A program made the translations under genes and the position numbers. The notes beneath the pieces are model-generated. The model was given only the letters and a program-made list of their open reading frames with translations. It did no database searches and was not told the DNA's origin. This document shows positions 16,676 through 26,763 of a stretch of DNA of 64,000 nucleotides, piece by piece. Source of the DNA: Flavobacterium sp. CECT 9288 (GTDB lineage: Bacteria; Bacteroidota; Bacteroidia; Flavobacteriales; Flavobacteriaceae); assembly GCF_918731615.1 (NCBI RefSeq), contig NZ_OU957226.1:2543501-2607500 (forward strand). Reading direction: 5' to 3'. Each line of letters opens with the position of its first letter. Position 1 is the stretch's first letter.

Positions 16676-18709
16676 TTACATAAATAATGCTACAACCAAG
16701 TCAATTATTTTAATTCCAATAAATGGGATGATCAAGCCACCAAGACCATAAATCAAAAGATTTCTCTTTAAAATAGCACTCGCCCCGATCGGTTTATAAT
16801 CAACTCCTTTTAGCGCAAGCGGAATCAATATCGGAATGATAATCGCATTGAAAATAACCGCAGATAAAATCGCACTTTCTGGACTGTGTAATCCCATAAT
16901 ATTTAATCCTTCAAGAGCAGGAATTGCCGTAATGAAAAGCGCAGGAACAATGGCAAAATATTTGGCCACATCATTCGCAATAGAGAAAGTAGTAAGCGTT
17001 CCTCTGGTCATCAATAATTGTTTTCCAATTTCAATGATTTCAATTAACTTGGTGGGATCATTGTCCAGATCGACCATGTTTCCAGCTTCTTTAGCTGCTT
17101 GAGTTCCGCTATTCATGGCCACACCAACATTGGCTTGTGCCAAAGCAGGTGCATCATTAGTTCCATCGCCCATCATCGCTACGAGCTTGCCTTGTTCTTG
17201 TTCATTTTTGATGTAATTCATCTTATCCTCAGGTTTGGCTTCGGCAATAAAATCATCTACACCAGCCGCTTCGGCAATAAACCTGGCTGTCAACGGATTA
17301 TCTCCGGTTACCATCACCGTTTTTACACCCATTTTTCTCAAACGTTCAAAACGTTCTTTCATCCCCGTTTTGATAATGTCCTGCAATTCAATAACCCCTT
17401 GAACTTGAGCATTTTTTACAACCACCAATGGCGTTCCACCTTGTGATGAGATAGCAATCACTGCTTGTGCAATATCCTCGGGGAAAATAGTTCCCGCTTT
17501 CAGTGCAATATTTTTTGCTGCATCCTGAGCACCTTTTCTAATATCGGTTCCATCTTTTAAAACAACACCACTGGTTCTGGTTTCAGCAGTAAATTTGATT
17601 AAAGTAGCACCTTCAATAGATAGTTTGTTTGCCACTTCAATTCCTGCCAGTTCCACAATACTTTTGCCTTCGGGCGTGTCATCAGCCAGCGAACTCAAAA
17701 CTGCATATTTGATAAAATCGTCTTGTGAAATTCCTTTGGCAGCATAAAAACGAGTCGCTTTTCTATTTCCAATGGTGATGGTTCCGGTTTTATCCAAAAG
17801 CAATACATCAATATCTCCGGCAGTTTCTACCGCTTTTCCTGATTTAGTAATCACATTGGCCCGCAATGCTCTGTCCATTCCTGCAATTCCAATCGCTGAT
17901 AACAAACCGCCAATCGTTGTTGGAATCAAACATACAAATAGAGAGATGAAGGCAGCAATGGTTATCGGTGCATTGGCATAATCGGCAAAAGGTTTTAAAG
18001 TCACACAAACGATCACGAAGATTAGCGTAAATGCTGCCAACAAGATTGTTAAGGCAATTTCATTAGGTGTTTTCTGGCGGCTTGCTCCTTCTACTAAAGC
18101 TATCATTTTGTCCAGAAAGCTCTCTCCAGGTTCGTTTGTCACAATGACTTTGATTTTGTCTGACAATACTTTAGTTCCACCGGTAACTGATGATTTATCT
18201 CCACCCGCTTCCCGAATTACAGGAGCGCTCTCTCCTGTAATGGCACTTTCATCTATAGTGGCCAATCCTTCGATAATTTCACCATCAGTGGCAATTAAAT
18301 CACCAGCTTCACAAACAAAAATATCGCCTTTCTTTAATTCAGAAGAACTGATATTCTTAATTTCGCCGTTGGCTAAGACTTGTCTTGCCGGGGTTTCTTC
18401 GCGAGTTTTTCGCAAACTATCCGCTTGTGCTTTTCCCCTTGCTTCGGCAATAGCCTCGGCAAAATTGGCAAACAAAAGCGTTGCTAACAAAATTAAAAAT
18501 ACTATGAAATTGTAAGTAAAACTGCCTTGGTCTTGTGCGCCAAATAAAATGGCAATACACACAGCAAGCATAATGGCAGTTCCAATTTCAACGGTGAACA
18601 TGACCGGATTCTTGAACATTATTTTCGGGTTTAGCTTTACAAAAGACTGCACTAAGGCATCTTTTACTTGCTTACTTTCGAATAATGAATTGGATTTATT
18701 GTTATTCAT
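16676..18709 (-). CDS. kdpB: Potassium-transporting ATPase catalytic subunit B
   Basis: KdpB is the P-type ATPase subunit that drives potassium uptake by KdpA. The 677-residue protein has the phosphorylation motif DKTGTIT with Asp306, the actuator motif TGESAPV (about 158-164) and the hinge motif [19 protein letters not shown]. The C-terminal helices follow. It is full length for the family. It starts 8 bases after the kdpA stop, so translation is likely coupled. Confidence 0.98.
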   Translation of the reverse strand: MNNNKSNSLFESKQVKDALVQSFVKLNPKIMFKNPVMFTVEIGTAIMLAVCIAILFGAQDQGSFTYNFIVFLILLATLLFANFAEAIAEARGKAQADSLRKTREETPARQVLANGEIKNISSSELKKGDIFVCEAGDLIATDGEIIEGLATIDESAITGESAPVIREAGGDKSSVTGGTKVLSDKIKVIVTNEPGESFLDKMIALVEGASRQKTPNEIALTILLAAFTLIFVIVCVTLKPFADYANAPITIAAFISLFVCLIPTTIGGLLSAIGIAGMDRALRANVITKSGKAVETAGDIDVLLLDKTGTITIGNRKATRFYAAKGISQDDFIKYAVLSSLADDTPEGKSIVELAGIEVANKLSIEGATLIKFTAETRTSGVVLKDGTDIRKGAQDAAKNIALKAGTIFPEDIAQAVIAISSQGGTPLVVVKNAQVQGVIELQDIIKTGMKERFERLRKMGVKTVMVTGDNPLTARFIAEAAGVDDFIAEAKPEDKMNYIKNEQEQGKLVAMMGDGTNDAPALAQANVGVAMNSGTQAAKEAGNMVDLDNDPTKLIEIIEIGKQLLMTRGTLTTFSIANDVAKYFAIVPALFITAIPALEGLNIMGLHSPESAILSAVIFNAIIIPILIPLALKGVDYKPIGASAILKRNLLIYGLGGLIIPFIGIKIIDLVVALFM

Positions 18710-18717
18710 TTTTATTA

Positions 18718-20439
18718 TTATTTTAATGTAAAATATTCTGCCAATGGTCCTAAAGCCAATGCTGGGAAGAAAGATAAGGCTGCAATAATGGCGATTACGG
18801 CAAAAACCATAACTCCAAAAATGGTCGTGTCTGTTTTTAAAGTTCCAGCACTTTCAGGAATATATTTTTTATTTGCCAACAATCCTGCGATAGCCAATGG
18901 CCCAATGATAGGAAGGAAACGACTCAATAACAACACGATTCCTGTGGTGATATTCCAAAAAGGATTATTGTCGCCCAAACCTTCAAATCCAGAACCGTTG
19001 TTGGCAGCGCTCGAAGTATATTCGTATAACATTTCCGAAAATCCGTGATGTCCAGGATTGTTCAACCAGCCAGTGGCATTACCGCTAAACCAGTAGCCCA
19101 TTGCAGTATCATTTGCAGCAAAATAAGATGCCAATGCGGTGCCTGACAATATCAATAAAGGGTGAAGAATGGCAATGAAAGCAGCAATTTTGACTTCTCG
19201 GGCTTCAATTTTCTTCCCTAAAAATTCTGGTGTTCGTCCCACCATTAATCCCGAAATAAAGACCGCTAGAATGATAAAAATATAGAAGTTCAAAAATCCT
19301 ACCCCGCAACCACCATAAAAGGCATTCACCATCATCGCTAGTAATTGCATCGAACCAGAAACCGGCATCGAGCTGTCATGCATACTATTCACCGAGCCTG
19401 TAGAAATCACGGTGGTGGCAATGCTCCAAAATCCTGAAATGGCGGGTCCAAAACGAACTTCTTTGCCTTCCATGGCTCCTGTTGTTTGGGCAATTCCCAT
19501 TTTATCGATAGCTGGGTTTCCGTTGAGTTCACTTATAACTGTTGGAATAACTAAAAGTAAAAATCCAACCGTCATAACGCCAAAAACTACGTAGGACAGC
19601 CTTCTTTTCTTTAGATAAAAACCCAAAGCAAAAATCATAGCAAACGGAATTATTAATTGTGCCCAAAGTTCAACTGCATTGGTAAAATAAGTAGGATTCT
19701 CTAATGGATGCGCCGAATTGGCTCCAAAAAATCCTCCACCATTGGTACCGATATGTTTGATACCGATAAATGCTGCAGCTGGTCCACGGGAAACTGCTAC
19801 CGAATCCCCTTGTAAAGTGGTAATTGTATCTTTTCCTTCAAAAGTCATTGGAGTTCCGCTAAATAACAAAGCGATGGCTACAAGAGCAGAAAGAGGCAGT
19901 AAAATTCGAGTACAGCTTTTGATAAAAAAATTATAGAAGTTGCCCAATTTATCTGTGGTTCTATCTTTCATTGCAGTAAAAACCATTGCTGCGGCAGCCA
20001 TCCCGACACCTGCAGAAACAAATTGCAGGAACATCAATACCATTTGTGACAAATAAGAAACGCCTGTTTCGCCAGAGTAATGCTGCAAATTACAATTTAC
20101 CATAAACGAAATAGCGGTATTGAATGCCAAATCGGGAGTCATGTTTGGATTGTTATCTGGATTCAAAGGCATTGAACCTTGAAATAACAACACAAAAAAG
20201 CAAAGAAAGAACCAAACCATATTCACGCTTAACAACGCTTTCAAATGTTGTTTCCAGTTCATTTCTTCGGTGGAATTGATACCACTTATTTTGAAAATAA
20301 ATTTCTCAATTGGATTAAAAATCGGGTCCAGTACTGTTTGATCTCCCTTAAAAACTTTAGCGATATACCTTCCAATAGGAATAGCCAAAACTATAGAGAC
20401 GATAAAAATACTGATGACACCAAATAATTCTGTATTCAT
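18718..20439 (-). CDS. kdpA: Potassium-transporting ATPase channel subunit A
   Basis: KdpA is the channel-like subunit that selects potassium. The 573-residue protein is very hydrophobic with ten or so helices. Selectivity-loop sequences are visible: [35 protein letters not shown] and [12 protein letters not shown], each a relic of a potassium-channel P-loop. Length is normal. It precedes kdpB by 8 bases and follows the tiny kdpF genes after a gap holding short repeats. Confidence 0.98.
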   Translation of the reverse strand: MNTELFGVISIFIVSIVLAIPIGRYIAKVFKGDQTVLDPIFNPIEKFIFKISGINSTEEMNWKQHLKALLSVNMVWFFLCFFVLLFQGSMPLNPDNNPNMTPDLAFNTAISFMVNCNLQHYSGETGVSYLSQMVLMFLQFVSAGVGMAAAAMVFTAMKDRTTDKLGNFYNFFIKSCTRILLPLSALVAIALLFSGTPMTFEGKDTITTLQGDSVAVSRGPAAAFIGIKHIGTNGGGFFGANSAHPLENPTYFTNAVELWAQLIIPFAMIFALGFYLKKRRLSYVVFGVMTVGFLLLVIPTVISELNGNPAIDKMGIAQTTGAMEGKEVRFGPAISGFWSIATTVISTGSVNSMHDSSMPVSGSMQLLAMMVNAFYGGCGVGFLNFYIFIILAVFISGLMVGRTPEFLGKKIEAREVKIAAFIAILHPLLILSGTALASYFAANDTAMGYWFSGNATGWLNNPGHHGFSEMLYEYTSSAANNGSGFEGLGDNNPFWNITTGIVLLLSRFLPIIGPLAIAGLLANKKYIPESAGTLKTDTTIFGVMVFAVIAIIAALSFFPALALGPLAEYFTLK

Positions 20440-20454
20440 AAGATGTAATTTGTT

Positions 20455-20560
20455 AATGGTGAAACATGAGTTGTGAAATGTAAGTTGTGATCCGTGAGAT
20501 GTAGGTTGTACTGCAAAGCGATTTTTTCAACTTTTTACTTCTCACTGATTACATTTCACA
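20455..20560. repeat. Short repeats and palindrome before kdpA
   Basis: The gap between the kdpF-like gene and kdpA contains GTGAAATGTAAGTTGTGA-type units on one side and TTTTTACTTCTCACTGATTA followed by CATTTCAC on the other. This is the same two-block layout as in the kdpB-kdpC gap, shorter and more worn. Confidence 0.6.
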
Positions 20561-20563
20561 TGC

Positions 20564-20641
20564 TTAAAATTTTTCGGGCTTGATTAATACGTAAACCAAA
20601 TAGGCGAAAACGGCCAGTGCGACAATAAATAGTGCAGTCAT
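20564..20641 (-). CDS. kdpF: KdpF small membrane peptide
   Basis: A 25-codon gene reads MTALFIVALAVFAYLVYVLI and ends KPEKF. KdpF is a single-helix peptide that stabilises the KdpFABC complex; the ending with KPE-F after one helix is typical. It sits two genes upstream of nothing else but kdpA, exactly where kdpF is expected. Confidence 0.9.
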   Translation of the reverse strand: MTALFIVALAVFAYLVYVLIKPEKF

Positions 20642-20644
20642 AAT

Positions 20645-20731
20645 TTAGATTTTTTCAAAGAATTCGACAGATTTAAAACAAATCGCAAACAACAAAACGG
20701 CTAGTGCGAGTAAAAGGATTGTGATGATCAT
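20645..20731 (-). CDS. Second KdpF-like small membrane peptide
   Basis: A 28-codon gene starts MIITILLLALAVLLFAIC and ends SVEFFEKI. It has one membrane helix and a short charged tail, like KdpF, and stops three bases before the kdpF start. It may be a KdpF paralogue or a separate Kdp-associated peptide. The tight spacing and an intact start and stop support a real gene. Confidence 0.7.
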   Translation of the reverse strand: MIITILLLALAVLLFAICFKSVEFFEKI

Positions 20732-20797
20732 AATTTTAGATTATTGGATTATTAGACTTTTAGACAATCGATCAAATAATTCAATCGACTACACTTG

Positions 20798-21079
20798 TTA
20801 TACTCCCGAAGCATTTATTTGCTTGATGTATTCCGCCTTCAAGGATTTTGGGAAAAGGTTTGAAATATTGCAATGACGCATTTCCATAAAAGAGGAAACC
20901 GAAAAAAGATAGACATTGGAAATAGCAATTTTTGTTTCATTGCTTCCTGTTGCCAATAAGCGTTCAGCGAGTGCTAAACATTTTTTTGCTCTGGAAATAT
21001 TTCCCGTAATAATGGCAGTCTTGGTGATTTCGGCAAAGCGTTCTGCTTGTTTGTAAATCGTGGTGACTTGATTTTTCAT
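20798..21079 (-). CDS. Hypothetical protein upstream of kdpF
   Basis: I do not recognise this 93-residue protein. It is mostly helical, with no signal or membrane segment, and contains KTAIITGNISRAKKCLALAE, a helix-turn-helix hairpin resembling a single TPR-like unit, and ends KSLKAEYIKQINASGV. It is the first gene after the terminator at 21282-21308 and reads into the kdp operon, so it may be the first gene of the kdp transcript. A role in potassium control is a guess from position. Confidence 0.6.
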   Translation of the reverse strand: MKNQVTTIYKQAERFAEITKTAIITGNISRAKKCLALAERLLATGSNETKIAISNVYLFSVSSFMEMRHCNISNLFPKSLKAEYIKQINASGV

Positions 21080-21281
21080 ATGTATTTAATATTTGTTTTT
21101 TTAAGGAATATGGTATCGCCATTCTTCGATTTTATTTCTAATTCGAATCATGGCGATTTCATAAGAATGATTTATTATGTTCTTCATCGCTTATGCCAAA
21201 ATGCATTCCATAAAACTACAGCACACTTTAAAGCTTTATCAATTAAGGTTTTGAAGTTTTTATGCCAAAAAAAAGCATAAA

Positions 21282-21308
21282 AAAAGCCTATCAAAATGAT
21301 AGGCTTTT
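21282..21308. terminator. Terminator after the NtrC-type regulator gene
   Basis: AAAAGCCTATCA pairs perfectly with TGATAGGCTTTT around a three-base loop, giving a 12-pair stem with a T run on the minus strand. It separates the regulator transcript from the kdp genes downstream. Confidence 0.88.
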
Positions 21309-21325
21309 CTCAAAATAATACGATT

Positions 21326-22666
21326 TTAATGAATATTGTATTCGTCTAATTTTCTGTAAAGTGTGGCAATACCAATTTCGAGTAACCGTGCCGTTTCGGC
21401 TTTATTGCCTTTTGTATAATTCAAAACTTTTTGAATGTGCAATTTTTCGACGCTACCTATAGAAAAAGCAGAGACTATCTTATTGTCTTTGGCAGTTTGA
21501 TGTTGTATTTCGTAAGGCAGCAAATCTTGAGTTAAAATCTCGTTAGTAACCAAAATAACAGAACGTTCAATCACGTTTTTAAGTTCCCTTACATTTCCTG
21601 GCCAGTGGTACGTCTCTAGTTTATGAAGAAAATCGGCGTCAATTTGAACTGTTTTTTTATTGGTTTTAGCCGAGAATTGAATTGCAAAACTTTGGGCTAA
21701 TGGAGCTATATCCTTTATTCTTTCGCGCAAAGGTGGAATTTTAATCTCGAAAATATTAAGCCTAAAATAAAGATCAGAACGAAATCGATGTGCTTCACTT
21801 TCTGCCTTCAAATCCCGATTTGTAGCTGCAATCAAACGAAAGTTAGATTTTTTTACAGTAGTTCCTCCAACAGGAATATATTCATTCGTTTCTAACACGC
21901 GAAGCAATTTAGCTTGCAAATCAATAGGCATTTCTCCTATTTCATCCAAAAACAAAGTCCCGCCATGCGCTTCTTCAATAAACCCTTTTTTATCTTTTAG
22001 TGCTCCCGTAAAAGCACCTTGCTTGTGTCCAAACAATTCACTTTCTAAAATTTCCTTACCAAAAGTACTACAGTTCAAAGCCACAAAGGACTTCCCTACT
22101 CGATTGCTGTTTTCGTGAATGGCTTGTGCAAAAACTTCCTTTCCGGTTCCTGTTTCTCCTGTTAATAAGACTGTTGAATCTGTAACGGCTACTTTTTTTG
22201 CAAGTTCTATTATTTGCTGCAAAGCTTTTGATTTTCCAACTATAGTTTGGAATGAAAATTTATCTGAAATTCGTTTTTCGAGTATCACAACTTTGCGTTG
22301 TAATTCTGATTTTTCAAGAGCTTTATATAGCAGAGGTAGTATTCTGTCATTATCATCGCCTTTAACAATATAATCAAAAGCCCCATTTTTCATGGCCTGA
22401 ACACCATCTGAAATATTTCCAAAAGCGGTTAATAAAACAACCTCAACAACGGGAAAGGATTCTTTAATCTTGGTTACAAAATCTACACCATTTCCATCTG
22501 GAAGTTTAACATCACAGAGTACCACATCAATATCGTTGTGTTCTAATTTTTTAAACCCTGATTTCAAATCGGGAGCTTCAATGACATGAAAACCTTCTGA
22601 TTTTACTATTCGAGCAAGCAATCCTCGAAGTTTCTCTTCATCGTCAATTATAAGTATGTTTTTCAA
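21326..22666 (-). CDS. Sigma-54-dependent response regulator (NtrC family) of the kdp locus
   Basis: The 446-residue protein has a receiver domain (1-120) with phospho-acceptor Asp52. An AAA+ domain follows (about 140-370) with Walker A GETGTGKE at 170-177, the sigma-54 contact loop GAFTGA at 217-222, and Walker B GGTLFLDEIGEMP. A Fis-type helix-turn-helix ends it (NKAETARLLEIGIATLYRKL). It activates transcription by sigma-54 polymerase. It begins with TTG; no ATG or GTG lies in frame nearby. Its place beside kdp, and the lack of an OmpR-type KdpE, suggest it is the Kdp regulator. It could also serve other operons, including the sigma-54-like elements at 694-708. Confidence 0.92.
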   Translation of the reverse strand: MKNILIIDDEEKLRGLLARIVKSEGFHVIEAPDLKSGFKKLEHNDIDVVLCDVKLPDGNGVDFVTKIKESFPVVEVVLLTAFGNISDGVQAMKNGAFDYIVKGDDNDRILPLLYKALEKSELQRKVVILEKRISDKFSFQTIVGKSKALQQIIELAKKVAVTDSTVLLTGETGTGKEVFAQAIHENSNRVGKSFVALNCSTFGKEILESELFGHKQGAFTGALKDKKGFIEEAHGGTLFLDEIGEMPIDLQAKLLRVLETNEYIPVGGTTVKKSNFRLIAATNRDLKAESEAHRFRSDLYFRLNIFEIKIPPLRERIKDIAPLAQSFAIQFSAKTNKKTVQIDADFLHKLETYHWPGNVRELKNVIERSVILVTNEILTQDLLPYEIQHQTAKDNKIVSAFSIGSVEKLHIQKVLNYTKGNKAETARLLEIGIATLYRKLDEYNIH

Positions 22667-22743
22667 AATAAGCTTTATAAATTTAGAACAAAAATAGATT
22701 TATTTTAGAAGATTAAGAGAACATTTTTTTCTAAAGCTCAAAA

Positions 22744-24153
22744 TCAATTGATAATTATTTTTTTTATTTCCTTTTTACCATCACTCTCAATTTGAACCAA
22801 ATAAACCCCTGGAGTGTTGTTACTTAAGTTGATAAGACTTGTTTCTGTCAATGTCTCTTTTTCTAATATTACTTTACCTAACAAACTGGTTATCTTTATT
22901 TTTGAAAATATTGGAGCTTGAATTGTAAACTCCCCAAGATTTGGATTAGGAAATAAATTAATTTGAGTTTTATCAAGCTGCACTGCATCAGTAGACAGTA
23001 AAACTGGAGGCGGTAAATAAAAATTACCACTTAGCAAAAATAAATACAGTGTTTTTAGGGTATGATTAAAGTAGCTATTAGGCTCATTTAAATTTTTTAA
23101 ATCGGCATAGGAATTATCAAGATGAGATTGATTTTCTCCGCCCATCGCAGCAGTAGCAAACGCGCCTACAAAGGTAGCGTTATGCCATTGTCCTATAAGC
23201 GTTCCGTTTTGATTGTAACCGTCTTTTATATTCTGTGTTCCTCCTAGGTTTACACGAACAAAATCTGAAGCTTTCTTACTTAAAGTTTTTCCTGCAGTAT
23301 TCCCATACCACACATAATCAGTAGCAATTCTCCAAGGTGTTCTTGCCGCATCATAGTTGTATGTTCTACCTTGATTTACATATCCAGAGGCTTCATTTGA
23401 GTAATTCCCATTAGCCTGACACCAATCGGAAACCAAAGCACCAGTGGCATTATTTTGTACCAAGTTATTTTCTAAAATGGTATAACATTTTGCCGCCACA
23501 GTATCCCAATAAACAACATCATTTGTAAAAACACCAAAAGCTCTACAATATGCAGGTGACAAATAAGAAGGATTTGTGAGGGAAGAGCCCCCAAAAGCAT
23601 CACCAGGCTTGATAACAAAAGTATTCAATTCAATTTCTTTATTTTTTATAGTGCTAATTAAGGCTGTAGCATCGGCTCTATAATTATTAGTTCCTGAACT
23701 TCCCCATTGATAATCAGCAACAATTAGTGCCATAGCCGCATCTAACTCAGCATCAGTTGCGCCATTATTGCCTATCACACCAGAGCATCCATTGATTTTC
23801 CAATTCATAACTCCATTCGCATTACGATTGTCTTTATAATAATTCCATAATCCATCAAAAATAGCTTTATCTGTAGCGTAAGCAGTTAATAACATTCCAT
23901 AAGCAACACCTTCAGAAACTGTTTGGGAAGGTGAATCAAATTTTACTCTGTATCTGTTGTTTGAACAGGATTCTAAAAAATTTGTTTTCCAAATAGCATA
24001 ATTGCTCACTGCATCTTGACCGCTTCTGTTCGTAGCCATTAAACCATGAGAATAGACTTTATTAGCTGGAAAAGGCTGAGTTTGTCCTAGGCTGATCATT
24101 GGATTCCAAAGAAACAAAATAAAAAAAAGTGTAGGTTGTAATACAAATTTCAT
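22744..24153 (-). CDS. Secreted glycoside hydrolase family 8 enzyme with T9SS sorting domain
   Basis: GH8 enzymes hydrolyse beta-1,4 glucans, xylans or chitosan with inversion. The 469-residue protein has a signal peptide (1-23), the catalytic acid Glu81 in TVSEGVAYGM, and the signature GATDAELDAAMAL with Asp134. The catalytic domain spans about 30-370. A C-terminal T9SS type A sorting domain (about 395-469) has LFPNPNLGEF and NNTPGVYLVQIES, so the enzyme is exported by the type IX system and either anchored or released. Substrate cannot be told from sequence alone. It lies beside a surface-sugar gene block. Confidence 0.9.
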   Translation of the reverse strand: MKFVLQPTLFFILFLWNPMISLGQTQPFPANKVYSHGLMATNRSGQDAVSNYAIWKTNFLESCSNNRYRVKFDSPSQTVSEGVAYGMLLTAYATDKAIFDGLWNYYKDNRNANGVMNWKINGCSGVIGNNGATDAELDAAMALIVADYQWGSSGTNNYRADATALISTIKNKEIELNTFVIKPGDAFGGSSLTNPSYLSPAYCRAFGVFTNDVVYWDTVAAKCYTILENNLVQNNATGALVSDWCQANGNYSNEASGYVNQGRTYNYDAARTPWRIATDYVWYGNTAGKTLSKKASDFVRVNLGGTQNIKDGYNQNGTLIGQWHNATFVGAFATAAMGGENQSHLDNSYADLKNLNEPNSYFNHTLKTLYLFLLSGNFYLPPPVLLSTDAVQLDKTQINLFPNPNLGEFTIQAPIFSKIKITSLLGKVILEKETLTETSLINLSNNTPGVYLVQIESDGKKEIKKIIIN

Positions 24154-24339
24154 AATGAATTAGTTAAAGTTAGTTATTTAATTAGTAATGAAATTATAAA
24201 GATCTGGGGGCCTTTGAATTTCAAAATATCTATGTAAAAATAACCATTTGAATATAAAATACAGACAAACTAATACTCTAATAACTAACAATCTATTGTA
24301 TTTAAGTGATTTTTATCGACAGAAATTTTCACCCAACAA

Positions 24340-25623
24340 CTAAGTATTACTTTTAAAAATTGTACGGAAGTAAAAAAGTAACATACAAAAATAGATCACA
24401 TTATCAATTGCTTGCGCCAATACTATACCTTCTATACCATATTTTTCCAACAAAAAAGTACATAAAAAAAACATCATAAATAAGGAAAAAAACTCTGTCA
24501 CTAAGAATGCTACGGTAAGCTTTTTGGCAAAAAATTGACACCCTAAAATTAAAGCAGCAACCTTGAATACATCTCCAAATAATTGCCAAAAAAACAGGGC
24601 CGCAACTGGACGGAAAGCAGGAGTAAAAAGAAGATCGATGATGTAAAATCGTAGGCAATACAATACCACCATGGCAACTATAAAAAGTGGCAAAACTAAT
24701 TTATAAAATTCCAAAAACATTTTTTTTGTTGCCAAATTGTTTTTGGCTGTAGCCAATTGCGGTAAAAAATATACGCTTATTATAGTGGTCACAAACATCA
24801 TGTAATACATTGAAATTCGCTGCATCGTTTCCCAATATCCAGCTTGTTCAAGTCCTAAATTTAAGATGATATTTTTCCGGATGGCGAGATAAATCAATGG
24901 ACCCACAACAGCTGTAGCCAAAGTCATTACGGTATAAGATCCTAATTTTTTTAGAATAGCAAAATCAAATTCTTTCCAAGAAAATAAGGATATAAATGCA
25001 ATTTCTTTATTGGCAAAAAAAACGGCTGCAAAAAAAAGTGTTGCTGGCATTAAAACAAGCGCAAGTAACGCACCCGTTGTTTTGTAATTAATAATTAATA
25101 TTATAGACAATAAAAAACCCAATACATTCCCTATTGTATTGATCCAAATAACTTTTTTGTATTTACCAAGTCCATTGATAACAGCGGTAAAAAACACAGA
25201 AATGGTATACCATGGTAAAGAAAATGCCAAGACTTTTATAACAAAAGCAAAGTCGAAATTTTCTCCAAATAGCAAAAAATTCCAATAGGATGCCAAAAAG
25301 TACAAGACAGAACTCAAAACTACTGCAACGGCAAGCAAACTCATAGTTACTGTGGCTAAAACTTTCTTGAGTTCCAAATCGTTATTTTCGGCTTCAGCAA
25401 CATATTTTACAATGCCATTTTGAAAACCTAAAGTTGAAATATTCTCCAGTGAAGTAAAAAAAACACGTAAATTACCCACCAATGCCATTCCGCTAGGTCC
25501 TACAAAAACAGCTAAAATCTTTGATGTGAGTAATCCTGAGACTATTTTTATGGCAACACTCAAGCTATTCCAAGTAGCGATTTTAAACAACTTATTTTGA
25601 ATAATTTTACTTAATATGTTCAA
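24340..25623 (-). CDS. Wzx-type polysaccharide flippase
   Basis: This 427-residue membrane protein has about 12 helices and the Wzx/RfbX pattern: SKILAVFVGPSGMALVGN near residue 33 and FQNGIVKYVAEAE near 63. Members flip undecaprenyl-linked O-antigen or enterobacterial-type repeat units across the inner membrane. It starts 2 bases after the stop of the aminotransferase gene, so the two are translationally linked. Confidence 0.88.
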   Translation of the reverse strand: MNILSKIIQNKLFKIATWNSLSVAIKIVSGLLTSKILAVFVGPSGMALVGNLRVFFTSLENISTLGFQNGIVKYVAEAENNDLELKKVLATVTMSLLAVAVVLSSVLYFLASYWNFLLFGENFDFAFVIKVLAFSLPWYTISVFFTAVINGLGKYKKVIWINTIGNVLGFLLSIILIINYKTTGALLALVLMPATLFFAAVFFANKEIAFISLFSWKEFDFAILKKLGSYTVMTLATAVVGPLIYLAIRKNIILNLGLEQAGYWETMQRISMYYMMFVTTIISVYFLPQLATAKNNLATKKMFLEFYKLVLPLFIVAMVVLYCLRFYIIDLLFTPAFRPVAALFFWQLFGDVFKVAALILGCQFFAKKLTVAFLVTEFFSLFMMFFLCTFLLEKYGIEGIVLAQAIDNVIYFCMLLFYFRTIFKSNT

Positions 25624-25625
25624 AA

Positions 25626-26753
25626 CTAATATTTATTTAAAATCGTTATCACATAACTAACTTCGTCCTCAGTCATAACAGGACTCATGGGTATACTCAA
25701 AACCTCGTTGTGTATTTTCTCGGTTATGGGAAATGAATATTGGTTTAAAAATTCAAAAGCTTTTTGCTTGTGTGGCGGTATAGGATAATGCACTACCGTT
25801 TCAATATCATTTTCGCTTAAATATCTTTGCAGATCATCTCGATCAAGTGTTCTAATCACAAACAAGTGAAATACATGACTAGTTTCATGACCAATAGAAT
25901 TTGAAATACTAGGTAATATTATCTTTTCATTTTTTATTTCATTTAAATATCGCTGTGCAACTGCTATTCGATGAGCATTAGCCGCGTCTAGAAAAGGTAA
26001 TTTTACATTTAAAAATGCTGCTTGAACCTCATCTAATCTAGAGTTTACTCCAATAAAATCGTTTTTGTATTTAACCTTAGAACCATAATTTCGTAAGTAC
26101 CTTAAAACTTCAGCAAGCGCAGCATCATTGGTAGTAATAGCACCACCATCTCCTAATGCTCCCAGATTTTTACTTGGATAAAAACTATAGGCTTGATTGC
26201 GGGATAGTGGCTCCTCTTGTAATTCTCGACTGGCTTTACCACTCGTAATTTGAGCACCATGAGCTTGAGCTGCATCTTCTAGTACTATTAAATCATGAGC
26301 ATTTGCAAGGGCAAATATAGCATCCATATCTGCCAATTGTCCGTATAAATGAACAACTAAAATAGCCTTGGTATTTGAAGTAATATGTTTTAGAATAGCA
26401 TTGGTATCAATATTGAACGTACTAAGCTTTGGCTCTACTAGTACAGGTACAAGATCAGCTTGTAAAATAGCTAGTATACTGGCAATATACGTATTGGCAG
26501 GAACAATGACAGCATCTCCTTTTTTTAATTTACCTAATTGAATGTATCCTTTAAAAAGCAATAAAAGTGCATCAAAACCATTGCCTACACCTATACAAAA
26601 CTTAGTACCGCAGTATAAAGCAAAATCCCGTTCAAAATCTTGCAACTCACTCCCTAGTATATACCAACCATTATCCAGTACTTTTTTCAATTTATCTTGA
26701 AAAGCACTTTCATAAGGTGCATTTATTTTCTTTAAATCTAGGAATTTAATCAT
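25626..26753 (-). CDS. PLP sugar aminotransferase (DegT/DnrJ/EryC1 family)
   Basis: This enzyme adds an amino group to a nucleotide-activated keto sugar for a surface glycan. The 375-residue protein has the PLP lysine Lys195 in SFYPSKNLGALGDGG, the cofactor Asp160 in VLEDAAQAHGA, and the C-terminal VVHYPIPPHKQ. Closest overall feel is the FdtB/QdtB (dTDP-3-amino-3,6-dideoxyhexose) group, but the exact sugar is not certain. It forms an operon with the upstream GNAT gene (10-base gap) and the downstream flippase. Confidence 0.92.
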   Translation of the reverse strand: MIKFLDLKKINAPYESAFQDKLKKVLDNGWYILGSELQDFERDFALYCGTKFCIGVGNGFDALLLLFKGYIQLGKLKKGDAVIVPANTYIASILAILQADLVPVLVEPKLSTFNIDTNAILKHITSNTKAILVVHLYGQLADMDAIFALANAHDLIVLEDAAQAHGAQITSGKASRELQEEPLSRNQAYSFYPSKNLGALGDGGAITTNDAALAEVLRYLRNYGSKVKYKNDFIGVNSRLDEVQAAFLNVKLPFLDAANAHRIAVAQRYLNEIKNEKIILPSISNSIGHETSHVFHLFVIRTLDRDDLQRYLSENDIETVVHYPIPPHKQKAFEFLNQYSFPITEKIHNEVLSIPMSPVMTEDEVSYVITILNKY

Positions 26754-26763
26754 CTATCAAGAC

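Noticed and set aside
21080..21280. Sigma-54 promoter for the kdp operon
   Set aside because: TGGCAT occurs twice on the minus strand (near 21197 and 21266), but neither has GC at the required 10-base spacing.
21047..21280. Plus-strand gene of 77 codons
   Set aside because: Overlaps the start of the minus-strand 93-residue gene, has no known motif and lies in the promoter region of the kdp operon.
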